From positions 8,618,001 to 8,682,000 of the forward strand of contig CP053152.1 in assembly GCA_014607495.2 (NCBI GenBank): a stretch of 64,000 nt of DNA, written 5' to 3'. The notes under the pieces are model-generated. The model was not told the DNA's origin. It saw nothing but the letters and a program-made list of their open reading frames with translations, and ran no database searches. The DNA is from Carposina sasakii. Its lineage: Eukaryota > Arthropoda > Insecta > Lepidoptera > Carposinidae. The translations under genes and the position numbers were made by a program. Positions 34,330 to 44,210 of the stretch are shown in pieces; the stretch's first letter is position 1; each line of letters opens with the position of its first letter.

Positions 34330-37036
34330 ACTAGAAATCGGTCCAGTAGCACAGTATAACAAGAAACATCAATTGTACTTAAATAAATACATAAATCAAC
34401 ATTAATTCACCCATTTGAACTTGTGTCGCACCCATACTGTGACGATGGGATATACCTTTCAATGTCAATATTTCCATGCACTTTTATTTTAAATGTATAA
34501 TATCAATGCGAAGCAATCGATCCAAGTATTATTGTTACTTCCACAAAGCCGATAAACAAACAGATCCATATTTAGAGAATAGGATAAGTAAACACATGTT
34601 TAACTGTGACGGGTGGGACATTCTTAGTGTGTTACTTTAGACATTGACAACTTTTTTACCACGAATGGTATTTTACAATAATAATTACTCTAAAGTCCAA
34701 GAATTGTATTTTTTTCATACCTAGCAACGTTTGATCAGCAGACGTGAAAGCATACGTAAAAGTGTTCTGAATATGAAGAAAAAATATCATGTCATAGACA
34801 GCCCCAATACTTCTGTGTTCAAGAGCACGAAAAAAGTAAAATAGACACCTTTTGTTGTTTTATGACAAAATGGTTCATTGGCTTAAATGTTTTGAACAAT
34901 AAAATAAGAAATTGACGATTTTATATTTTTACCCTGAGGTGATATCTTGGCTGGAATGCCCCTTTAGTAACCTAAACTTTAGTAACGAAATGCCAACCAA
35001 GTGCCAACCTAATTTTATAATTAACTTGTCACTTGTTTTGTAAACTAAAACTAAAAAATATCAAATTAATATGTAGTTATTTGGAATTTGATCCTTTTAT
35101 AAATCAATGGGTAGTTACTGAATGATAGATAACTAAAGAAGTAAAATACATATCTACCTATTACTTTATAGGTATGATATGAACATTCAAAGTACTAATA
35201 ATTTAGAATTGGTTTTTATTTATCCATTTACTCGTACTCATGAAAAAATTATAATACAAAATCCATATGCAGTTTGCATTAGGTATCTCTGACCAGAGGT
35301 AAACAAGTTTTAAGTTATGCTGTGGAAATGTAAAGTGTAGTCAACATGGTTCGTATGACGTAGCTGAGTCCCGTGTTTACCTGTCTGAGATTTTAATAAA
35401 ACATGTTCTGCGTCGGCCGGGTGCTGCAAACGGAAGAGATTATTCGGGAACTTGTTCAAGCCTCGCCAAGGTGAACGCGACTACCAGAGATGGTAATAAC
35501 AACAAATTCGTATGCCGTCCTTTGTTTTGTTCACATTTCGGGTTCATGGGCGGATACCCTGCCTATTTATTCCTCAGCCTTGGGTCGGCTACCTGCCCCG
35601 CAAAGCCAGAATTTGGACGTCAGGCCTTGCATTTTTAATACTATCGATTTTACCGATCAATTTCAATCAGTTAATGAATTTCGTGTACAAAAAAGGCTTG
35701 TCTAAAAGTTTGTAATGTTGAAATTTGTCAGAGCTGCAAATAAGCCCTGCCATTTACAAAACATAATAAGCGAATTGGCTACCTACAACTGGTTTCCGTG
35801 TATCATTCCTAGCGATAACTTGCAATGTGCCTTCTGTTACCGTTTACCAAGCACTGTTTGGTTGGATTGTCATTATTATACAAAAGGTATGGTTGAGGTG
35901 AGGCTCCTTATGTAACACAATAATTTTAAACGTCCACACACCTATGACTACGATGTAATGATCCTTTTTTTTACGTAGGTTTAGTTATTATTGCAAATAA
36001 TTATAGATAAATAAATGTTATGATCCTTTTTATAATAATGTATTTGATTGAGTAACTTTATGTTTGCCATCATGATTTCGTAATTTATTTTCATCAATCG
36101 AACTTTGATTCCTTGCTAGGCTCAACTAGGTAGGTACTTGTACTAAACTATTTTGAACCAGGTAGTAGACGTATCTATCTGTCTGCTATCTTTGCATTTT
36201 CGATCAATGGTATTAAAATCTGAGGACTCTGCGAAACTTCACTTTCCGCGAAGTCGTTGGCGAGATGATCACCGCAAAGCCTTCGGCAGGTTCCTGGCAT
36301 TAATTCCTTTGTGGAATCGGCCGTTTTTAATGGGCCCTTTGTAACGTTCCGCAAAGTTTTAAATTAATTTAGCGTTTGTAACACGACCGTCCCTGCTGGA
36401 ACTGATAATGACTTACTTATTTCGCCCGTTTCAGTGGGGCAGTGAAGAAAGTAACAGGAAATTTACTTTCGTTGTTTGTGTTGCCCATTACAGTTCCTAA
36501 GTTATTGTTCTGTGAAACCGAATCAGCTGCGAAATACTGTGTTTTACATTTTGTCTTTATTAGGAACATGAATGTAGGTACATAACTTTCTTCGATGCGG
36601 TGTAAATTGTTGCCAATGTTCGTCGGCAGTCGTTAGGTAGGCGCTTGTGAAAAGTTAAGGAAAGCCATTTTTATTTCCGTGTTCATTCTTTATTTTTATT
36701 GTGATTGAATTAGGATGTGTCGTGAGTAATTTACACGTTAGGTCACAGTATCGACATATTCATAAATCTACTGTCATTTGTACTCGATTTAGCTTAGCAG
36801 ATTTGTAAGCCTGAACGCAGAACATAATAGGGACATTGAATAGATGAACGCCGACGACACATTAGCAGTAAGCGGAACTCTATTTTCTCCATCGCGTTCC
36901 CATGAGAATAACCGCTAACTATTATACTGATATGGCTAATTCGATTCCGTTGCACGATATAGGGAACGTGTATAGAAACATTCACCTAGGTAACCTTCGT
37001 ATAGTACTAGTTACTGTTGAATGAAACTTAACTTAG
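34330..37036. other. Noncoding sequence, no supported gene
   Basis: Frames of 60-71 codons at 35490-35915 and 36153-36344 show no domain and overlap in different phases. A GC-richer block at 36230-36350 is unexplained. No transposon ends found. Confidence 0.45.
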
Positions 37037-37442
37037 GTAGGGGAAACCGGGGATAGTTGACTATAGGGGTAGGTAGACTAACTGTCAAAAACTCATTCGG
37101 TGCAATAGCTTTATAGCAACCAGTGATGCATAAGAGTCCGTCACTGACCCCCGCTCAATCACCAAAAAGGCGACGTTGCACACGCAAGTCGCTTGAGAGA
37201 AGGAACGTAATATTGAAAAAGGACGCATGCTAGTAACTATTTTTGTCGTAATGTTATTTGTTATAATGCCTATTTATTAATGATTATTGATTGTTTAAGC
37301 ATTTGTAACGAATGTTTGATTCATGTTTTTTCTTTTATGTATTATTCTATTTGATTTGGACGCAGTTTTGAGGTTATGGCCCTTGATAAAAATATTTAAA
37401 GGTGGTTCGGGGCTTGTAGACTAATGTATAATGGGGCTGGTT

Positions 37443-37517
<75 letters not shown>

Positions 37518-38043
37518 CCAAATAAGAAATATAATTTCATTAGTTACACGACATTATTTATTACCAAATAGTTAAAGGTTAAAACAATTTGTCTCGTTTT
37601 GTTTGAAATACTTAATAAGTTAGTACTTTGTTTGTTTTTGGGTACTCGAAATGATAGTTTTATTTTTATAACTTGAATTTTATTGTATTTAATCTGAAGT
37701 TGTGAAAAACCGTCTATTGGATTTAATTAATAATTTTCTATACATTTTTGTGTATTTTATACTATTTCCTCATAAATTTTGCCCTTTTAACGTTATTGTT
37801 CAATTTACCCCAGGTGAATAGTCAACCTACCCCAAGCCTGGGGTAAGTTGACCAGTTTTTTCCTTTTGTACAAAAGCTGGTTTGTACTCTATATCATAAT
37901 AAATAACGTGCATTTTTCCACTTATTTCCAAAGCTTAATAGTCAATCTAATAACTGTATCTATTTTTAAAATAATGAACTGTAAAGAAATAAAAATGGAC
38001 ACATCTAAGCTGAAAATTGGTCAACCATCCCCGGTCTCCCTAC
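37037..38043. mobile_element. 1-kb element with 24-bp TIRs and an (AT)n core
   Basis: GTAGGGGAAACCGGGGATAG plus TTGAC at 37037-37061 is inverted at 38020-38043 (GTCAACCATCCCCGGTCTCC plus CTAC). Inside, GGGGT(A/C)(A/G)GTTGAC-type motifs recur at 37068, 37433, 37820 and 37840, the last two forming a local inverted pair. TTA is present just outside both ends. No transposase frame. It is likely a non-autonomous DNA transposon; TTA would suggest the Harbinger group, but one extra base at the left edge makes this uncertain. Confidence 0.65.
37446..37514. repeat. (AT)n microsatellite, about 34 units
   Basis: Uninterrupted AT alternation inside the 1-kb TIR element. Such tracts can extrude cruciforms and vary in length between individuals. 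Confidence 0.95.
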
Positions 38044-38640
38044 TTACTTACTTTTTAAATATTTTTTTTAACAAAGCTCACTCCAGCCAATTAATTAAAT
38101 ATAAATTAAGGTAACTGCCAGATTATAGATAGGATAGGTATGTTTTAGTATAGATAACATTCACCTACCCACCCTGGATTAAACAGTACATACAGACGCT
38201 ATGATTAGAGAAGCAGTCATGCAGTAAATTTAGGTTGGAATTCCGCGTACCTACTTAGCTATAATATTCAGTAATACAGATAAGTTATGTAGTTAACATG
38301 TTTCTGATTATTTTTATACGGGCATATAGATCATATAGGTATAAAATTTTAAAATCATCACATTCTCACAATATACAAGGTATGTCTATGATAATACGTA
38401 TGGGGTTTCATCTCTGGAAACCATAATATTCATTCGGGCTTTTTAAGCCCACCTAAAATAAATAAGTTCTCTAATAACGAGACACACAAAAAAATCTCAA
38501 AAAAAGAAATAAAATGAGATAAATGACTAGTTAGTCAATTAAGTATCTATAGCTTCGCAATAATAAGATAGGTCGCACTCATTAACAAAGCTAATCTAAA
38601 AATATAGTTCGAGAAGAAATGACGGTGTTAGTAAGTAAAT
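38044..38640. other. AT-rich spacer
   Basis: No element or frame of note. Confidence 0.45.
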
Positions 38641-39048
38641 AGAATTACTATTAAATGAAATTGTATTAGGCGTTACAATTCGGAAGTTCAAACATTCACT
38701 ATGGGTGCGCCCACCACCGGGCCCTACACCCTCCACTGACCCTCGGATCTGATAACTCATAATTGCGACAACAGGCACTTGCACTAACTACAATCGCCAT
38801 GAGAAATTTCTATAATCCTGAGGATGCCACGGTTGTTGGCGAAACATATGTAGATTATTTATCTAGTTTTTGATTTCGGAATAGTGCAATGTATCGTCTT
38901 GCATGCTAGGTGCTCGGGTCTGGTTTCTCATGGCGATTGTAGTTAGTGCAAGTGCCTGTTGTCGCAATTATGAGTTATCAGATCCGAGGGTCAGTGGAGG
39001 GTGTAGGGCCCGGTGGTGGGCGCACCCATAGTGGAAGAATTACTATTA
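38641..39048. mobile_element. Hammerhead retroelement, inverted (head-to-head) copy with 13-bp TSD
   Basis: AGAATTACTATTA is duplicated exactly at 38641-38653 and 39036-39048, marking one insertion. Inside, 38654-38806 is a minus-oriented unit with an intact 3' end, but it starts only at CTCATGGCGATTG. 38804-39035 is a plus-oriented unit with the 5' ribozyme, ending early at CCCATAGTG. The two share about 110 bp, so the insert is a large palindrome. A long target duplication plus internal inversion is what twin priming or template jumping during reverse transcription produces. Confidence 0.75.
38812..38858 (+). ncRNA. Hammerhead ribozyme, type I
   Basis: Core boxes are CTGAGGA at 38818-38824 and GAAA at 38841-38844. 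Stem I pairs 38812-38817 with 38853-38858 (6 bp). Stem II pairs 38826-38829 with 38837-38840. Stem III is A44-U51 and C45-G50 with a 4-base loop (palindrome 38844-38851). Predicted cleavage follows A38852. U38825 is an extra unpaired base. The very short stem III is typical of hammerheads in Penelope-like elements and retrozymes, which can work as dimers. Confidence 0.75.
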
Positions 39049-39757
39049 TATAATATTATAACGTTTTATATATGTACGTTGCATTATTTACTTGTACTTC
39101 AGTCTTTGTCACATAATTAATAGCCATAGGAAGTAGGAATATTTATTACGTTATCGTATAGATCATTTAGAATATATCCTCTTAATAAGATGCCACAATA
39201 GATGCACAATAAGTGTGCCTTATTATCTCACATAATACAGCTATTTGCATTGCATAATAACTAAATAGATATAATCTGGCTATTTCTTTGTTTTGTTAAG
39301 TGGGTACCAATAAGGCATTGTGAGTTTTACAAATTATGCAATAGCAATTAACCATGTGATGATAATCATATCAATTGTGTAATCAAAGTTCAAGTTTAGT
39401 CTGATCTTGTCAAACATTTTCTACTGTGGTGTGTGTGTAATTCTTTGAGATCCTTAACAAGAGGAGACGCTTATATAGTATTTATATAACACCTAATTCC
39501 TTAGCATATCCGTTAAGTATCTATCGCATCATGCACTAAAAATAAAAGTCTTCCCATCTACACAGCATCCAATGGGAATGAGGGTGTATCCTTACATTTG
39601 TTGAGCATCTGTTAAGTATAGATGTAGACACAAAAAACAAATATGAAACACTGTCGGTTCAGTAAAACTTTAAAATTTAAAGTACTTAATGAATTACGGC
39701 ACAAAACTTGCATTAGTTACTTACGCTCAAAGCCCTTTCAATGTGCTGTTTAACTTA
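39049..39757. other. AT-rich spacer
   Basis: No element recognised between the hammerhead copy and the Harbinger insertion. Confidence 0.45.
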
Positions 39758-40339
39758 GGCATACTGTCCACGGAGGCGTAGCTTCGTAGACGCTTCAAAA
39801 TACACCGTGCAGCTTAAGCAGCCCAGCGTACTGATCTCTGTCCATGAGGCGTATCGCAAGCGTAAGTTGTCAATCATTTGTGAGAATGCAGTCGGACGAC
39901 GAAGACGTTATTTTGGCGTATCACTACATTCGAAGTCGACGATTATATTGGAGTCATCCATATATAGAAAGAAATATCAACAGATTGTTCATAGCGGCAA
40001 GAGAATTATTAGAAGATGAAAGTGTATTTCACTCATATAAACAAGTAAAAAAAAATCCGTATACAAATGCGGATATTTTTCTACTATATGAACAATTTCG
40101 CAGCCGTCCCAGCCATTTTTTCAATAATAAACACATGCGTTCAGTCCACGTACGCCCCGGCGTATGACATGCGGCGGTACGGCAGGCGTCATGAAGCCTG
40201 CGTGCAGCGACGCGAGCGCGACGTTGGCGCTCCGTCGACAGAGTTACATAGTTTTGTATGTAAGCTGCAAGCAGGCGTACACCAAGCGTATAATGACGAA
40301 TACGCAACTATGAAGCTACGCCTCCGTGGACAGTATGCC
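39758..40339 (+). mobile_element. PIF/Harbinger non-autonomous element, unit 1
   Basis: The ends GGCATACTGTCCACGGAGGC and GCCTCCGTGGACAGTATGCC are perfect inverse copies, continuing into GTAGCTTC, and TTA flanks both sides (39755-39757, 40340-40342). A 3-bp TWA duplication with GG-starting TIRs is the PIF/Harbinger signature. The interior keeps an N-terminal transposase remnant at 39886-40030 and has a GC-rich second half. The DDE domain is deleted, so it depended on a related autonomous element. Confidence 0.8.
39886..40030 (+). pseudogene. Harbinger transposase N-terminal fragment
   Basis: The frame reads MQSDDEDVILAYHYIRSRR, then LYWSHPYIERNINRLFIAAR and ELLEDESVFHSYKQ. Acidic start, helix, basic pair, (Y/W)W-HP and a following acidic/aromatic segment match the N-terminal region of HARBI1-like transposases. 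It then runs into unrelated GC-rich terminal sequence. A second, inverted copy in 40343-40620 differs by in-frame insertions of 9 and 6 bases. Confidence 0.55.
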
Positions 40340-40342
40340 TTA

Positions 40343-40620
40343 GGCATCTTCTAATGATTCTCTTGCCACTATGAACAATCTACAGCTGTTGATATTTCTT
40401 TCTATATATGGATGAGTCCAATATAATCGTCGTCTTGGTCGACTTCGAATGTAGTGATAAGCCAAAATAATGTCTTCGTCGTCCGACTGCATTCTCACAA
40501 ATGATTGACAACTTACGCTTGCGATACGCCTTATGGACAGAGCTCAGTACGCTGGGCTGCTTAAGCTGCACGATGTATTTTGAAGCGTCTATAAAGCTAC
40601 GGCTCCGTGGACAGTATGCC
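40343..40620 (-). mobile_element. PIF/Harbinger partial unit 2, inverted and abutting
   Basis: The right end GGCTCCGTGGACAGTATGCC is the same TIR, followed by TTA at 40621-40623. Its body is an inverse of the first 270 bp of unit 1 (MQSDDED frame on the minus strand). The left end is only a GGCATC hexamer directly after the TTA shared with unit 1. The two units therefore form an 863-bp compound with three TIR copies. Confidence 0.75.
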
Positions 40621-40623
40621 TTA

Positions 40624-42180
40624 CTCACTATCCCTTTTCATATATGTAGAATCTGCTGTGTTCGTTACAAAGGTCTGTGAGATGATGTGACGTCATGCAA
40701 TTAAAGCGTCTGGCAGCAATTTCGCCTTTATGTGTACACACACCCTGACTGTATCGCTCACATTTTGCTTTATCAAAGGCTTCCGTGTTATCCGGAAAGG
40801 ATGGAAAGTCTTTAGAGGAAATTGATCCATATTACATTGCTTGTGTTACCTACATACAATCAAGGGTTTTGTCGTTTCGTTTTAGTTTATTTACGGATTG
40901 TTTTTTTATTGCATTGAGTAATTCCGTATAACGTCAGCTCATACGCTTTATATGTATGTAATTCCATATTTGGGTGCACAATAAAATTGCAAGAACAACT
41001 TAAGTAACAGTTTTTCCAGATTTTTGTTAATAACCATTGCGTAGGTAGGTACTTGCATCTTGATGATTATAAGTTTATACTTACCCTACTACTTAGTACT
41101 TACCAAAGAATTGGTAGGTAATGACAATCTCTTTTTATTAGATTTATCGTAGAGGCGACTAAACTCTAATTAGGTATAAAAGCCTGCCCCTGCTCGCAAG
41201 TATGTCAGCATAAGATTCTTGACATTTATTTTCTAGTTCAAAATGTTAATCAACTGAAAAAATAAAACACATACATCGAAAAGGTTGTAGTCAAACGTAG
41301 GATTCAAAGACTACAGATGATTGGTAACCGTAGATACAATAGTTGTAATATTGCCCCTCATCGCTTGAATCTGCTTAAAATAATTTAAAAAATTATAATA
41401 AAAAAGTAGATTTAAATCTCTGAAGAAAATTAAGAGAACATTGAATATATTGGTAGCTGTGAATGGCTCGGCTGCGGTGGCTGTTGTGGCAACGATTATA
41501 TGTACTAGGCCATAGAATTAAAGAAATTAATTTCCCTTCTGTTACTTGCCTATTGTGCTGGGAATTATTTACCACACTTCGGCATCGGAAACAGCTGTGT
41601 TTCTTTAACAGGTCTTGAGCTTGGCACTAAGCTTGTTTAATTTAATTTAAATTTAAAGCTTGTTAAATTACTTTTTATTCTGCATTATTTGAATAATTAT
41701 TTCCCTAGATGAATGCTGCATTTTTAGATCCAATGCTAGTTATTTGAAAATGTAACACCAAATTAAAAATAAATGTCATGTTCATATGTGTATAATCAAG
41801 CAAAATGCCTATTTTAGTTTAAATTAGGCCTCTCTTCCAAGCTTGTTATTGTGTTTGGTCCTTTGTCGACACAGTCGTCCCGCATCTCCGGTAGGGACTC
41901 ATTTGTCTAGCGACTGCTGACGGCCGCTAATCAGCGAAAGACCCATTCACCCAGCCGCTAAACACCCATTATTATGTACAATTTATAAAACAGTGGAATG
42001 CAAATTTAGTACTACAAAACGTTAAGTTTATTTCTGGTTTAGCTCTCTGAGAATATTTTTTGTTTGGGTTATCTTGCCTGCATTTGTTAGTTCTTTATCT
42101 GTGTGCGATGTGCCAAAAAAGCTTATTATAATAGTTATTAATTTGAAATATTTTACAGAATCTGCCAGTTTTATTTAAAA
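40624..42180. other. Noncoding sequence, no supported feature
   Basis: No frames of note. A GC-richer patch at 41870-41960 has no recognised end or coding signal. Confidence 0.45.
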
Positions 42181-42764
42181 CTAGTGGACGCCCGCGACTC
42201 CGTCCGCGTGGACTGCAGAAAAAACAATGTCGAAATCCGGGATAAAAGCATTTTCCCGGCATAAAAAGTAGCCTATATGTTAAGTGGGACCTGTCAGAAT
42301 ATATTCCTGAAAACTGCATCGAAATCGGTCCAGCCGTTTCTGAGATTAGCGTGCACAAACATCGATCCGTTACAATTTTATTATACAGGTGTTTTTTCGT
42401 TGCCTTTTGGTTAACGAAGGGTACGTACTCTATACATCAAATAAAGTTAAGTTTATGCCAAAAAATATGCTGGGAAACAATGTAATTTTTTATTTTATTG
42501 ACGGGCGAAATTTATAGTGTCCAGTGTTTATGCTGGTTTTTTCATAGACAGATATTAATTATTTCTCATGAAAAAATCTTGCTACACGTGTCAATGTGCA
42601 TTTATGCAGAAAAACGCAGTCTATTTACTCAACTTTGAACCCTGATATTTTGGAAACCAGACACTTCCCAGGCATGCTTCCATGGAGAAAAATAATCATG
42701 ATGATGAGGCGATTCCGTAGTTTTCGGGAACGTTGACGACCAAAAATCATCCTGTATGTATAGA
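42181..42764 (-). mobile_element. Helitron-like repeat, copy 1 (carries a MITE)
   Basis: Read on the minus strand, the 5' end is TC at TCTATACA..., the 3' end is GGACGGAGTCGCGGGCGTCC followed by ACTAG|T. A CGCG...CGCG hairpin lies just before CTAG, and an A/T pair marks the insertion point. This is the Helitron end pattern. Conserved interior pieces are CGAAATCGGTCCAGCCG and AAAGTAGCCTATATG. It is interrupted at its 5' end by MITE A copy 4. No Rep/helicase. A non-LTR-derived SINE is the alternative. Confidence 0.5.
42386..42754 (-). mobile_element. TA-flanked MITE family A, copy 4 (with visible empty site)
   Basis: It opens CAGGTGTTTTTTCGTTGCC and closes GACCAAAAATCATCCTG, with TA on each side (42384-42385, 42755-42756). 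It interrupts the Helitron-like repeat: the uninterrupted copies at 43722-44017 and 52774-52973 read ATTATATGTATAG across the same spot, with one TA. This proves the element boundaries and the TA target duplication. Confidence 0.9.
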
Positions 42765-43721
42765 TAGAAGATATAGATATATATTTGTCAATTTGCTAGA
42801 TAGCACAGTTACTCTTTATAGGTTAACCGTCTCGTTCGTGCAACGAGAAAATGCTATAACGGGGTCTTGTATTAATTTAACGTAGCACTTTATTATGTAG
42901 GTAATGTTTTTGCGGCATTGTCAACCGCGTTCCCTAATTCGTCGTTGTACGGAAATGTGGCTTTTACATCTGCGAGCTTAATACTTTAGTCTTGACCCGC
43001 AATACCTTTTTCGGGAAACTCCTCTCTTTGCATGCATATGAGAAATATTCATATAAGGTGGTAGACCTATGTGTTCAAAACAACAATAACAACAAAATAT
43101 TTAACATTGGAGATGTTTCTACTGTATATTTTTGATCAGGTCCAAACAACATTTAAAACAAACTTATTTACCCTTACTGAGATCTTTCAATTTGACATAA
43201 TTAACTGTATTTTATTCTTGGAATCCTCATAGCTTGAACATAAGATTGGATTGAAGTGTTTGCGTAAGCTAAAATGGAATAAAATATTCAGTGCATCTTT
43301 AAAGTCTGGAAATATTTGGACAAATTGGCGAGAATCCAGCCGTCGCGTCGTCGCAGATAACGCACTAAATGCTGTCGTATCAAACGACTGGACGACGGCG
43401 ACATGACTGCTATTACATATGATTTACATTTCCCTCGAACAATATTTTAAATGTTTCTTACCTCCCATTTGAATATTGCGGAATATTTTCATATTTGTGC
43501 CAGAACTCAACAGTTACCTAAATATATGTATTAATAAAATTTTAATGTTATCTACTGTCCCATTTATTTTGCAAGATTGAATCTATGGCAGACCTACAAA
43601 AATAGATGATGCAAAAATAAAGTTTTAATAGTGGTATATTTTTAAAATCAAAATCCCAAATATACCAAATTAATCAAATTACGTATCTAAACGTTGTAAC
43701 TAAGTGTAATGTATTAATTAA

Positions 43722-44017
43722 CTAGTGGACGCCCGCGTGGACTCCAGAAAAAAAAATCGAAATTATCCGGGATAAAAAGTAGCCTGAATGTTAAGTGGGA
43801 CCTGTCACAATATATTCCTGAAAACTGCATCGAAATCGGTTCAGCCGATTCTGAGATTAGCGTGCACAAACGCACAGACAAACCGACAAACAGACAAAAA
43901 TTCCAAAAATCATTGTTTTGGGTACTATTGCGTTGATAAAGGTATTCTATAATATTTTTTCTTATATAGCTTCCATGTACAGACAGTGATCCGTTACATT
44001 TTTATTATATGTATAGA
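43722..44017 (-). mobile_element. Helitron-like repeat, copy 2
   Basis: It has the same ends as copy 1 (ACTAGTGGACGCCCGCG and ATTATATGTATAGA|T). It keeps an additional GCACAGACAAACCGACAAAC and TATTCTATAATATTTTTTC block that copy 1 lacks, so copy 1 may be an internal-deletion variant. No coding capacity. Confidence 0.5.
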
Positions 44018-44091
44018 TATAGAGCAATATAAGTGACCATCCATGGCATAGAATGGCTTAATAAAAATTAAACGGACATCGATAAATAAAT

Positions 44092-44210
44092 AAATATTCA
44101 CACGCTTCACAACACATTGACCTAGTCCCACACTAAGATCCCAAAGGTCTTGTGTCGTGGGTACTAAGCAACGGTATATAAATACATAGATAAGTATATA
44201 AACATCCATG
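44092..44210 (-). mobile_element. tRNA-derived SINE, 3' half
   Basis: It matches 29788-29925 (ATATTCACAC, CACAACACATTGACC, GGTCTTGTGTCGTGGGTAC, AAGCAACGGTATATAAATAC). The tRNA-like 5' half is missing, a normal 5' truncation. An AAATAAATAA run sits at the 3' (left) end. Confidence 0.75.

Noticed and set aside
35490..35915. Cluster of 66-71-codon frames
   Set aside because: Different phases, no conserved motif, no consistent splice sites.
37446..37514. Possible replication origin at the AT tract
   Set aside because: A microsatellite alone is no evidence for an origin.
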